From: Bryobacterales bacterium
GTDB lineage: Bacteria; Acidobacteriota; Terriglobia; Bryobacterales; Bryobacteraceae
Reading direction: 5' to 3'
Assembly: GCA_020854055.1 (NCBI GenBank)
Contig: JADZGD010000020.1
Span: 62,001 to 126,000, forward strand
Length of the DNA: 64,000 nucleotides
Numbering within the stretch: position 1 is the stretch's first letter; each line of letters opens with the position of its first letter. A program made the translations under genes and the position numbers. The notes under the pieces are model-generated. The model did not search any database, had not been told where the DNA came from, and saw only the letters and a list, made by a program, of their open reading frames with translations. Positions 53,176 to 61,586 of the stretch are shown here, in pieces.

Positions 53176-55569
53176 CTATTTCCTGATTGCCAAAACGCTG
53201 TTGCCGGGATCGAGCAGAACCCGTGTGGGCTGCTGCCGCACGGTGATCTTGAACCGGGCGGGTTCGGACGAGGTTTCCACCCAGCGGGTCACGGGTTTGG
53301 CCTTCAAAAACTGGATCTCAACCGGCACGGCGGTACTGAAATCGGCGTTCACTCCGGATTGACGGACGCTCCCGGTTACCTGGTAGGCTCCGGCCTTCCC
53401 CTGGATGCTGCTGTCGAGTTGGAGCATCGGGATGCCGGTACCGTGCACCCACGAATCGAAGAAATCGTCCAGACCGCCATTGCGGGATTCCGGCGGCAGG
53501 TGAGCTTCGGCTTGCTGCCGCAGCGCTTCGGTTGTGAGCGGTTCCAACTGGTACTTTTTCACCAGCGCCGCCAGCATCTGCCGGAATCCGTTGTCCCCCA
53601 TTCTGTGGCGCAGCATGTGGAGAATCCATGAGCCTTTCTCGTAAGTGATAATTCTCCAGGCATCCGGAGCGGATCCGATTTCCAGCCGCCTCCCGGCGGT
53701 GATTGGACCGATGGACTCCACCGTCCGTCCGTCGCCCGTCTTCCGGAGCAGGTGTTGCCGGTAGAGGTCGAGCGCCGCATCGATGAACCCCTTGCCTTTC
53801 GTTTTCTCCGCATAGAGCAGCGCCGTATAGTTGGCAAGCGCCTCCATCAACCATCCATCGTGATAGCCGGCCACCGAAACGGCGTTGCCCCACCATTGGT
53901 GCGCGGTCTCGTGAGGGCCCAACAGTTGGAGAAACAGTGTGGCATCCGGGTTTTGCCGCATCCCGGCAGGCCGGTCACCCGGATCGAGGTAGTAGAGCGT
54001 GGGGAGGTAGAGTAACCCGGGATACCCCTGTCCGTAACTGCCGGGGATCGGTGATCCGGTAAGCCGCCTGAGCGGTGGAGGACCGAGCCGTTCGGCCATG
54101 AACTGGAAGGCATCGGCGATTTCCTCAGCCATCTGCCGCAAGCGAGAATTGTGAACTGCAACCGGCGCCGGGATGGCGGGCGCCAGAATCTGCGGCATGC
54201 GCCTGGAGGGCGGCCGAGGGGGGATTACCACGATTTCCGGCCGGCGATCGAGTGCTCGATCGAGAAACCGGCTGCCGTGGAGTTCTACCGTGTATTCACC
54301 GCGTCGCACCTCCACGTTGTCGAAGCGGCCCAGATTGAAGCCGGCCATCCGGATGCGAACGCCCGAGCGCACGCGGGTTACCCTGGTATCCGCCTCCGTG
54401 CGGTCTTCGGCGACCTCTCCGGTTGCCACCAGGTTCAGGGACTTGGGATAGCGGAACAGCATGTCGAACGTTGTCAACTCGAATCCGATCCGCGGATACC
54501 ACCCTCCCTGGTCGCCAACGAAGTAGACCCCGTTGCCGGCATCCGCAATTACCGCGCCCTGGTGCCGGATCTCGACCTCGTACTGGCGTCCCGGTTCGAA
54601 TGACCGCGCTGTCACCAGCAGAAACGTGTGATTCTGATCGTGCCTCAGCAGATCATCTCTCACCGATTCGCGCTCGAAGATCTCCACCTTATCGCCGTCG
54701 ATCGACGCCGCCGTCACGGCCATCTTTCGGGAGATCTGCAGCAGGACCGCCCGCAGGCCGGCAGCGCGCGCGGTGAGCTTAAAGCGGGTTACCGCCTCCA
54801 TCCCCAGATCGGGGCCGATGGTGGCGTCGATGCGGAAATCGGCCAGTTGGGCGGGCTGTTCGGCGGGCGCGCGCTGTCCCATCCGGAAGGCACGCGATTT
54901 GAAACTGGTCCAAACATCGAAGTACGCATGATCCTGGCGATAGACTACCTGGCCAGCGGTGATCTGCTCGGGGGATGCCGGGTCATAGACCAGGTCGAAG
55001 TTGCCATAACGTCGTCCTTTGACGGCGGCAAAGAATACACCGTCCCGGCGGGCGCCCGCAACCAGCAGATCCCGCACCATGCGTACCTGAAAACTGCCGG
55101 CCAGGTTTTGAAGTACCGGGTTCCAGGCGCCGGCCAGGAGCTGACCATGCTGCTCGCTTTTCTCGCGGGAGCCGGCCTCAATCTGGCGCAGCAGTTCGTC
55201 GCCGCTATCGTCGGTAAATAGCAGCAGCGCGGAGTTGAAATGCTCGTTCAGGTTGGGGGTGTTGAGGAAACTTGCCAGCGACATTCGCTCCCCCCGGTCC
55301 GGCGGCATCAGCAGAACTTCGGCATCGCCGCCTTCGATCTCTCCGGAGAAAACCGCCGCCACAACGCGCCCCGCCACGGGCCGTGAAAAGATCAGGTAGC
55401 CCTCGGTAAAGTAGAGTTTCAGATCCTCGTGCGGCAGGCTCAGTTCACGGACGCGGTAACACTGCTGGGGATCGAGCGTAAGCTCGCGCAACTGGCGCCC
55501 GGCCTCGGCTGCCGTCTGGCCCCACGCGGCAAGCCCGAGCAGTGTCAGAGCCAGCGGTACTACTTTCAC
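53176..55569 (-). CDS. M1-type gluzincin metallopeptidase, exported
   Basis: A 797-residue protein starting at GTG with a signal peptide (KVVPLALTLLGLAAWGQT). Zinc site: HETAH (553-557) followed exactly 18 residues later by Glu576 in GWLMEALANY, the M1 spacing. The GxMEN exopeptidase motif normally about 35 residues earlier is replaced (SYGQGYPGLLYLPT), so it may not be an aminopeptidase. The N-terminal ~450 residues are beta-rich with little similarity to M1 N-domains. The C-terminal beta domain has FFDSWVHGTGIPMLQLDSSI. TAGACT sits 6 bases before the start. Confidence 0.82.
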   Translation of the reverse strand: MKVVPLALTLLGLAAWGQTAAEAGRQLRELTLDPQQCYRVRELSLPHEDLKLYFTEGYLIFSRPVAGRVVAAVFSGEIEGGDAEVLLMPPDRGERMSLASFLNTPNLNEHFNSALLLFTDDSGDELLRQIEAGSREKSEQHGQLLAGAWNPVLQNLAGSFQVRMVRDLLVAGARRDGVFFAAVKGRRYGNFDLVYDPASPEQITAGQVVYRQDHAYFDVWTSFKSRAFRMGQRAPAEQPAQLADFRIDATIGPDLGMEAVTRFKLTARAAGLRAVLLQISRKMAVTAASIDGDKVEIFERESVRDDLLRHDQNHTFLLVTARSFEPGRQYEVEIRHQGAVIADAGNGVYFVGDQGGWYPRIGFELTTFDMLFRYPKSLNLVATGEVAEDRTEADTRVTRVRSGVRIRMAGFNLGRFDNVEVRRGEYTVELHGSRFLDRALDRRPEIVVIPPRPPSRRMPQILAPAIPAPVAVHNSRLRQMAEEIADAFQFMAERLGPPPLRRLTGSPIPGSYGQGYPGLLYLPTLYYLDPGDRPAGMRQNPDATLFLQLLGPHETAHQWWGNAVSVAGYHDGWLMEALANYTALLYAEKTKGKGFIDAALDLYRQHLLRKTGDGRTVESIGPITAGRRLEIGSAPDAWRIITYEKGSWILHMLRHRMGDNGFRQMLAALVKKYQLEPLTTEALRQQAEAHLPPESRNGGLDDFFDSWVHGTGIPMLQLDSSIQGKAGAYQVTGSVRQSGVNADFSTAVPVEIQFLKAKPVTRWVETSSEPARFKITVRQQPTRVLLDPGNSVLAIRK

Positions 55570-55600
55570 ATCTCTAGTCTAGACCCAGGAATTGAGCGGC

Positions 55601-56371
55601 TCAGCCGCGGCGATAAAACTGGTACCACTTGCGGGGGGCGGCCGGCGCGCTCGCTTCCTTTTCGGGCAGAGGCCGGCCCTCAATGACACACCTGGGATGC
55701 GTCGTCAGCAGCCGTTCCGCCCGTTCCTTGCCATAGCGGCCGGCGATGAGCGCGTAGGTTTCATCCAGCCGCGGATGCCGCTCCTCCACCGAGTGAGCAT
55801 CGCTGGCGATGAAATGTACCATGTCCCGCCGCATCAGTTCCTCGGCGAATTTCCTGGCCTTGGATCCGAACAGCCCGGCCAGCGACTGGCTGGTCACCTG
55901 CGTCAGAGCGCCCTCTGCCACCCAGTTTTCAAGTTCCGCCATTCGCAGCGTCAGCAGCCAGTTTCTTTCCGGATGGGTAATGATCGGGATGATCCCGGAC
56001 TCGATCATCCTGGTAAAGACTGCACCCGTGGTTTTCGGTATGAGCAGGTCGGAGAACTCTACCAACAGGTAATTCAGCCCGTTAATGGTGTACTTGGACG
56101 GAAGGGCCAGCGCGTCTTGAATGTTTTCGTAGGACAGGTGGAAATCGCATCCCAGGTGAATGCGAATTTTCTCGCCGGCGGCCGCCTGGAGCTCGTCACA
56201 ACGTTGCCGGTTTAGCTCAGGTTGAAAACGGAAATTGAGGTCCGCGTGCGGGGTGGCAACAATATCGGTGGTGCCGGCTGCGGCCGCCATCTCCACCATC
56301 GCGATGCTGTCGGCAAGCGTCGCGGCACCATCGTCCAGCCCATACAGAACGTGGGAGTGGATATCTATCAT
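55601..56371 (-). CDS. CpsB/YwqE-type PHP protein-tyrosine phosphatase
   Basis: A 256-residue manganese-dependent phosphatase. Motifs: MIDIHSHVLYGLDDGA (first metal ligands), ATPHADL, LGCDFHL, IPIITHPERN and IASDAHS, with VEERHPRLDETYALI. The family dephosphorylates bacterial tyrosine kinases that control capsule and exopolysaccharide. No kinase or polysaccharide genes lie beside it apart from a GT2-like gene 2.5 kb away. The C-terminal ~15 residues are basic. Confidence 0.9.
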   Translation of the reverse strand: MIDIHSHVLYGLDDGAATLADSIAMVEMAAAAGTTDIVATPHADLNFRFQPELNRQRCDELQAAAGEKIRIHLGCDFHLSYENIQDALALPSKYTINGLNYLLVEFSDLLIPKTTGAVFTRMIESGIIPIITHPERNWLLTLRMAELENWVAEGALTQVTSQSLAGLFGSKARKFAEELMRRDMVHFIASDAHSVEERHPRLDETYALIAGRYGKERAERLLTTHPRCVIEGRPLPEKEASAPAAPRKWYQFYRRG

Positions 56372-56434
56372 GCAGGAAGCAGAGGGCTCTTCGGACCTTG
56401 GAAGAACCGCGCGCGGCCGCTAGCGGGGCTCCGT

Positions 56435-56941
56435 TCAGATGAACATCTCGTCGTCCTGCGTGACTTCGGCAACAGTCGGGCGTCCTCCCTGGAGCAGCCG
56501 CCCGAAGGCAGCGCGAAATCCGGCCACAACTCCGCTCACTTCGCGCAGGGGTCGCAGAATGCCGCTCTGCAGCACGGCAACGGTCTCCTGCACGCGTGTC
56601 ATTGTATCGTCCAGAATCAACTCAGCTCGTTCCATCTGGATCTTTGCCCGGGTGGTTGCGTCGGAAAGTACTTCATCGACCCGGGTGAGCTGTGTACGGA
56701 CCAGGTCGAGAGACTGGTTGGCCTTCCCGATTACCACGGAAACCTCCCGCCTGGTCTCTTCCACGGTTTGCTGAGCCGTCCGGATCAGTTCCTCCGCTCG
56801 CGGAACAAACAACTCCACCCGTTCCCGCAACTGTCTGGTTGAACGATAGACGCCGAGCAGCAGAAGCACCTCTAGCAGCAACGCAAGTGCCGCGACCACC
56901 ACGAACACGGTCAGTACCAGTAGCAAAGATTCCGGAGGCAT
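56435..56941 (-). CDS. DUF948-like membrane-anchored coiled-coil protein
   Basis: A 168-residue protein. An N-terminal transmembrane helix (LLLVLTVFVVVAALALLLEVLLLLGVY) is followed by a long amphipathic coiled coil (~30-125) with regular Leu/Ile/Val and Glu/Gln spacing: TRQLRERVELFVPRAEELIRTAQQTVEETRREVSVVIGKANQSL. This is the DUF948 pattern seen beside YtxH proteins. The next gene is a YtxH-like gene; the pair is common. Structural or stress-related role likely, not proven. Confidence 0.72.
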   Translation of the reverse strand: MPPESLLLVLTVFVVVAALALLLEVLLLLGVYRSTRQLRERVELFVPRAEELIRTAQQTVEETRREVSVVIGKANQSLDLVRTQLTRVDEVLSDATTRAKIQMERAELILDDTMTRVQETVAVLQSGILRPLREVSGVVAGFRAAFGRLLQGGRPTVAEVTQDDEMFI

Positions 56942-56965
56942 CGAGTTTCCGCCACTCAGTCGTTG

Positions 56966-57292
56966 TCAGATTCCGGAACCGTCGGCCGATGGGGCCTCGG
57001 AGGCGCCTGGCGCCTCTCCGACGACATCGCGGTAGGCCTGTTTTCCGGCCTCCACGGCCCGGTTCAGGGTGTCCCGCTGGCGGTTCACAATATCCCGGCC
57101 CCGTTCGATGACGTCGCCGGCGGTCTCACGCAGGTCGTCACTGCGTTTGCGCAAATAATCCTTGCCTTCTCCGGCCTTGGTTCGAATCAGGTTTCGAGTT
57201 TCCTCGCCTGATTTGGGAGCAAAAATGATTCCGACCGCCACTCCGACTCCCAATCCGAGGAAAAAATAGGAGAGTCCTTTACCTTCGCTCAT
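56966..57292 (-). CDS. YtxH-family protein
   Basis: A 108-residue protein. The N-terminus GLSYFFLGLGVGVAVGIIFAPKSGEETR is the YtxH motif: a short membrane segment ending in LFAPxSGxETR. The rest is a charged helix (YLRKRSDDLRETAGDVIERGRDIVNRQRDTLNRAVEAG). AAGGAG lies upstream at about 9 bases. These proteins are general-stress or envelope-related; function unproven. Confidence 0.85.
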   Translation of the reverse strand: MSEGKGLSYFFLGLGVGVAVGIIFAPKSGEETRNLIRTKAGEGKDYLRKRSDDLRETAGDVIERGRDIVNRQRDTLNRAVEAGKQAYRDVVGEAPGASEAPSADGSGI

Positions 57293-57414
57293 GGTGTTCG
57301 CTCCTTATCAACGGCACGCTTCTGATCTTGCTCGATCGCTCTCTCTAGGATACACCCCGGCGCGGCTCGGCAACACAAAAACAACGGGTTGCGGGCCACC
57401 GGCGGCAGGGGGCG

Positions 57415-57420
57415 TACAAT
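57415..57420 (+). promoter_or_regulatory. Candidate -10 element (TACAAT) of recX
   Basis: TACAAT ends 8 bases before the recX ATG, with no ribosome-binding site between. This predicts a leaderless message. Confidence 0.4.
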
Positions 57421-57428
57421 CGGAATTG

Positions 57429-57959
57429 ATGCGCAGGCCGGCTAGTAAACGCCTCGACGCCGGCGGGCTACTCGAGTACGCACTTCGTCTGTTGGGTGGA
57501 CGCGGATTTTCCAGCGCCGAGCTGAGGCTGCGGTTGGAACGCCGGGCGGCCGAACCGGCTGACGTCGACCCGGTGCTCGCCCGCTGCAAAGAATATGGCT
57601 ATCTGGACGACGGTAGATTCGCCGAATCCTATGCCGCGGCGAGGTTGGAAAATCAGGGCCATGGCCGCGGGCGCGTGTTGCGCGATCTTGGCCAGCGGCG
57701 TGTTGCCCCAGCCCTCGCTGCGCGGACGGTGAACGCGGTCTACGCCGGCGTCGACGAGGTCGAACTGATCGGCAAGTATCTGGAGCGCAAGTTTCGGGGT
57801 AAAGATCTGGCGGTTTGGCTGAGCGAGGACAAGCATCTCGCTTCCGCCTATCGCCGCCTGCGGTCCGCCGGATTCACCAGCGGCAACGCAATCCGTGTTC
57901 TGAAGCGATTCTCCGAGCGAGCCGGCGAACTGGAAGATTCAGAGCCTGAACAGGGTTAG
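57429..57959 (+). CDS. recX: Regulatory protein RecX
   Basis: A 176-residue protein, normal RecX length. Three-helix repeats: ALRLLGGRGFSSAELRLRLERR, CKEYGYLDDGRFAESYAAARLENQGHGRGRVLRDLGQRRV and, at the end, YRRLRSAGFTSGNAIRVLKRF. YLDDxxFA and the RGRGR-like arginine-rich turn are RecX signatures. It inhibits or modulates RecA filaments; recA itself is not in the window. Stop overlaps the convergent FAH gene by four bases. Confidence 0.88.
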   Translation: MRRPASKRLDAGGLLEYALRLLGGRGFSSAELRLRLERRAAEPADVDPVLARCKEYGYLDDGRFAESYAAARLENQGHGRGRVLRDLGQRRVAPALAARTVNAVYAGVDEVELIGKYLERKFRGKDLAVWLSEDKHLASAYRRLRSAGFTSGNAIRVLKRFSERAGELEDSEPEQG

Positions 57960-58798
57960 ACCGCTGCCGCCGTATTACGCAGTTCGCCGATTCCAGGGAT
58001 CCCGATGCTAACCTCATCACCCGGTTGAAGGGCTGCCTCCGCGGTGACGATGATGCCGGTTCCGGTGAGCAGGACCGAACCCGAAGGCACGGGGTTGGAG
58101 CGCAGCAGAAACTCGATCAAACGATCCAGTTGCCAGCACATTCGCGACGTGTTGACACTGCCGCTAAAGGTCTTGAGGCTGCCGCGGGTGATGGTACAGC
58201 TCACTTCCAGGTTGTAGAGATCCGGAATTTCTTCGGCGGTTACCATCACCGGCCCCAGCGCGCAGCAGGCCGCGTATATTTTCGACTGCGGCAGATAGAG
58301 CGGATTCTCCCGCTCGATGTCCCAAGCCGAGACGTCGTTGGCGATGGTGTAGCCAATCACCTTGCCCTTAGAGCCAAGCACTACCGCCAACTCGGGCTCC
58401 GGTGCGGTGAACGCCGAATCGGACCGGATCCCGATCTTCTGATTCGGCCCCACGCACACGCGTGACGTTCCTTTGAAGAAGATCTCCGGCCGGTTGCCGC
58501 GGTTAACCGCCGCATAGAATCCTTCGCGCGTGCCGTGTTCGGAGTCGCGGAACGTAGCGCTCGATTCGTAAGTGCAACCGCACGCCCAGACTTCGCGGGG
58601 TTGCAGGGGAATAACCGGCGCCAGATCCTCGCCATGCGTACTGGCATGGGCGCGGGCCATCTCGCTCAGCTCCGCGGCCTCCACTTCGGAGCGCCGGATC
58701 AAATCGTACAGGGTGTGGCCCGGTATCGGGCGCACCGAATTACCCTCGAAGATCGCCGCAGTCGTCTCTTGATTCCAACGAATTTGTCCCAGCCGCAT
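57956..58798 (-). CDS. Fumarylacetoacetate-hydrolase-family protein, possible 2-keto-3-deoxy-pentonate dehydratase
   Basis: A 280-residue protein from ATG 58798 (start MRLGQIRWNQETTAAIFEG). FAH-family motifs: WACGCTYESSA, FFKGTSRVCVGPNQKIGIRSDS, EPELAVVLGSKGKVIGYTIANDVSAWDIERENPLYLPQSK and VLLTGTGIIV. FAH enzymes act on 2-oxo acids with Mg2+. It follows the semialdehyde dehydrogenase by 25 bases in one operon. In archaea and some bacteria this pairing is the pentose (Weimberg-type) pathway: 2-keto-3-deoxy-pentonate dehydrated to alpha-ketoglutarate semialdehyde, then oxidised. That function is inferred from the pairing. Confidence 0.85.
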   Translation of the reverse strand: MRLGQIRWNQETTAAIFEGNSVRPIPGHTLYDLIRRSEVEAAELSEMARAHASTHGEDLAPVIPLQPREVWACGCTYESSATFRDSEHGTREGFYAAVNRGNRPEIFFKGTSRVCVGPNQKIGIRSDSAFTAPEPELAVVLGSKGKVIGYTIANDVSAWDIERENPLYLPQSKIYAACCALGPVMVTAEEIPDLYNLEVSCTITRGSLKTFSGSVNTSRMCWQLDRLIEFLLRSNPVPSGSVLLTGTGIIVTAEAALQPGDEVSIGIPGIGELRNTAAAV

Positions 58799-58823
58799 GA
58801 TGCAACCTGATAGTCCTCGCCAA

Positions 58824-60266
58824 TCAGTACTTGAGATAGACGGTCTTGTAGTCCGTGTAAAATTCCAGCGCCGCCGGACCCTGCTCCTTGGGGCCAAAAC
58901 TGGAATCCTTGGTTCCACCGAACGGAAGCTGATACTCGACGCCGGCGCTCGGCAGGTTCACTGTCACCAGGCCGGCGTCGATCTTCTGAAGATAGTCGAA
59001 GACCCGGGAGACGTTGGTCGTCTGGATTGATGCCGCCAACCCTAATGGAACTTCATTGGCAATCTTAAGGGCATCTTCGAAATCGCGGGCGCGCATCACC
59101 GCCAGCACCGGCCCGAACACTTCTTCCTGCGCCAGCCGCATGTTGCTGGTGACGCCGGCAAACACGGTGGGCTCCACGAAGTAGCCTTGGTCGTACTCTC
59201 CGCCCGCCAGCCGGTTCCCTCCACACAGCGGCGCGCCGCACTCCTGTTTCGCGATGTGGATGTAATCAAGGTCTGTTTGGAGCTGGGCGGCGTCGATCGC
59301 CGGTCCGATCTCGACGCCCGGCTTCATCCCGTCGCCGACGCGAAGATTTCGGGTCCGCTCCACCAGCGCCTCGACAAACCGGTCGTGGATGGTATCTTCG
59401 ACAATCACCCGGCTGGTGGCGGTGCACTTCTGTCCGGTGGAAAAGAACGCCGCGTTGACGGTATTTTCCACCGCCAGGTTGAAGTCGGCATCGGCCAGCA
59501 CAATGGTGGGGTTCTTGCCGCCCATTTCCAGTTGAATACGCAACCGCCGGCGCGACGCCCGCTCATGCAGCCAGTGCCCCACCGAACAGGAACCAGTGAA
59601 CGAAATGGCTTTTAGCTCAGGGACGTCCACCAGCGCCTCGCCCAACGCGGCGCCCGAACCGGCGATGAAGTTCACCACGCCCTTGGGAATTCCCGCCTGG
59701 TGGCAGGCTTCCACAATGCGCCAGGCGCTCAACGGCGCGGCCGATGCGGGTTTCAAAATTACGGTGTTTCCGGCGATCAGCGCGGGGGCGAGCTTCCAGG
59801 CCGGAATCGCGCTGGGGAAGTTCCATGGCGTTACCAGTCCCACCACGCCCAGCGGCTTGCGGAAGGCGAACGTGTGCACGCGAACGCGCTCGGATGGCGT
59901 CAAAACACCACTCATCCGGGAGCCTTCGCCGGCGAAGTAGCGGAAGATGTTGATAGACCGGCGCACCTCGCCGCGCGATTCGGCCAGCGTCTTGCCCTCT
60001 TCGCGCGTCATGTCGGCCGCGAGTTGCTCCAGCCGCGCTTCGAGCAGATCTGCCACTTTGAACAGCAGATTGCCGCGCGCCGGCGCCGGCATGGCGGACC
60101 ACTCCGGAAAGGCTGCCGCGGCGGCGGTGGCGGCCCTTGTCACGTCGGCCGGCGAGCCTTTGACGTGAAGCCCGGCTAGTTCGCTGATGCGCGCCGGGTT
60201 GCGGTTTTCAAACGTTTCTCCGCCCACCCACTCGCCGTTGATGTAGTTGTGAAATGTCTCCACCAT
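58824..60266 (-). CDS. Aldehyde dehydrogenase, probable alpha-ketoglutarate semialdehyde dehydrogenase
   Basis: A 480-residue NAD(P)-dependent dehydrogenase. TPWNFP (~146-151), coenzyme region ILKPASAAPLSA, ISFTGSCSVG, catalytic Glu247 in LEMGGKNPTIV, nucleophile Cys281 in TGQKCTATSRVIVE and EEVFGPVLAV. The N-terminus YINGEWVGG is normal. Group features (ASxAPLSA..., GSCxVG) fit alpha-ketoglutarate semialdehyde dehydrogenases. GGAAGA lies upstream. The FAH-family partner supports pentose catabolism. Confidence 0.88.
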   Translation of the reverse strand: MVETFHNYINGEWVGGETFENRNPARISELAGLHVKGSPADVTRAATAAAAAFPEWSAMPAPARGNLLFKVADLLEARLEQLAADMTREEGKTLAESRGEVRRSINIFRYFAGEGSRMSGVLTPSERVRVHTFAFRKPLGVVGLVTPWNFPSAIPAWKLAPALIAGNTVILKPASAAPLSAWRIVEACHQAGIPKGVVNFIAGSGAALGEALVDVPELKAISFTGSCSVGHWLHERASRRRLRIQLEMGGKNPTIVLADADFNLAVENTVNAAFFSTGQKCTATSRVIVEDTIHDRFVEALVERTRNLRVGDGMKPGVEIGPAIDAAQLQTDLDYIHIAKQECGAPLCGGNRLAGGEYDQGYFVEPTVFAGVTSNMRLAQEEVFGPVLAVMRARDFEDALKIANEVPLGLAASIQTTNVSRVFDYLQKIDAGLVTVNLPSAGVEYQLPFGGTKDSSFGPKEQGPAALEFYTDYKTVYLKY

Positions 60267-60292
60267 CGGGATTCTTCCATCCAGCGCGGCAG

Positions 60293-60859
60293 CTAGAATT
60301 TTACCTGAGGCGCGGTGCGCGCGCCGGCATCGGCCTTGAAATAAGCATCGTTGCGCTGGAAGCCGAACAGCCCTGCCGCCAGGTTGGCCGGGAACAGCTC
60401 GATGCTGGTGTTGTACTTCTGCACCGCCTCATTGTACTTGCGGCGCTCAACGGCGATGCGATTTTCAGTCCCGGCAAGTTCGTCCTGCAGGTGCAGGAAG
60501 TTTTCGTTGGCCTTCAGGTTCGGGTAGTTTTCCACCACCACCAGCAGGCGTCCCAAAGCGCCGTCCAATTGGTTGTTCGCCGCGATTTTTTCCTGCGGGT
60601 TGCGGGCGCCCACCAATGCCGCGCGCGCGTTGGCCACCGCCTGAATGGCGCCTTCCTCGTGCTTGGCGAAGCCCTTCACCGTTTCCACCAGGTTCGGAAT
60701 CAGGTCGGCGCGCCGTTGCATGGCGACGTCCACCTGTGCCCACTTGCCGTTGATGTCTTCGCGCGCCACCACCAGGTCGTTGCGCATTCCCATCATCCAA
60801 CCGCCGAAAATCAGCGCGATGAGGACCAGAACTCCAATTACGATCAGGGCAACTTTCAT
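60293..60859 (-). CDS. lemA: LemA family protein
   Basis: A 188-residue protein. N-terminal membrane helix (KVALIVIGVLVLIALIFGGWMMGM) and the LemA helical core: RNDLVVAREDINGKWAQVDVAMQRRADLIPNLVETVKGFAKHE, LVVVENYPNLKANENFLHLQDELAGTENRIAVERRKYNEAVQKYN. Its partner TPM-domain gene lies two genes upstream, interrupted by the nucleotidyltransferase gene. LemA proteins are membrane-associated; function is not established. Confidence 0.93.
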   Translation of the reverse strand: MKVALIVIGVLVLIALIFGGWMMGMRNDLVVAREDINGKWAQVDVAMQRRADLIPNLVETVKGFAKHEEGAIQAVANARAALVGARNPQEKIAANNQLDGALGRLLVVVENYPNLKANENFLHLQDELAGTENRIAVERRKYNEAVQKYNTSIELFPANLAAGLFGFQRNDAYFKADAGARTAPQVKF

Positions 60860-60868
60860 CTCAAGGAC

Positions 60869-61579
60869 CTACCTCTCCATGCGATCCACAAAATCAACGG
60901 CAACGTGAATCTGCTTTAGATAATTTTCAAACAGCGGAACTGCATCCACCTGCTTCAGCTTCAGCCTGCCTTCCCTCAAGTCCAGCAAAACGCCGAACGG
61001 AGCGGCGTCCAGGCCGCAGACAGCGTGCGCCTGCTCAATCAGTTCCCGTTTCTTGAGGCTTCCCGGTTGGTTCGCCAGCAGCAGGGAATGGCGAATGAGT
61101 ACGCAAAACGTCGAGATCGAATCCATCATCAGCCGCAGCAGCAATTCCTTGTCGGAAAGAACGCCGCCGGCCTTCTGCCGCAGCCGGATCAGTTTCGCTC
61201 GCAACTCGTACTCTACTCGCGCGCGGTAGTAGGCGTTGTCGATCGCCAGGCCGGCCACCACGTCTTCGCCGTACAGCACGCGGCGCTGTTCGCGCATGTC
61301 GTGAAACTCGATGGGGAAGCAGTCGGTGGCGGTACGTACCTCCTCGGCGCTCAGCAGCAGCGGAGCGGGGTTGTTGCGCTCCCGCCACCAGCGGAAGATG
61401 GGTTCCGATTCGGCGATCTCGCGGGTGGTGATCTCGCGCAGAACGCAAAGGACGTTCAGGTCGGAGAACTTCCCGTGGTGGTCGCCGCTGGCCGCCGACC
61501 CGTAGAGAATGGCCGAAACCAACCGTTCCTGATAAGACTTCTTCAGCCGTCCGACCAGTTCGTCAAGGATGTCTGCCAT
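60869..61579 (-). CDS. Nucleotidyltransferase-fold protein (MNT/KNT type) with altered metal site
   Basis: A 236-residue protein from ATG 61579. ILYGSAASGDHHGKFSDLNVLCVLR matches the nucleotidyltransferase motif GSxxxG...SDxDxx, but the second Asp is Asn (SDLN, residue 42), while the first (D40) is kept. The rest is a helical domain similar to HEPN-like substrate-binding regions (YYRARVEYELRAKLIRLRQKAGGVLSDKELLLRLM). Nucleotide transfer may be reduced or absent. It starts 7 bases after the TPM gene ends and ends 9 bases before lemA. Confidence 0.75.
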   Translation of the reverse strand: MADILDELVGRLKKSYQERLVSAILYGSAASGDHHGKFSDLNVLCVLREITTREIAESEPIFRWWRERNNPAPLLLSAEEVRTATDCFPIEFHDMREQRRVLYGEDVVAGLAIDNAYYRARVEYELRAKLIRLRQKAGGVLSDKELLLRLMMDSISTFCVLIRHSLLLANQPGSLKKRELIEQAHAVCGLDAAPFGVLLDLREGRLKLKQVDAVPLFENYLKQIHVAVDFVDRMER

Positions 61580-61586
61580 ATGGAGC

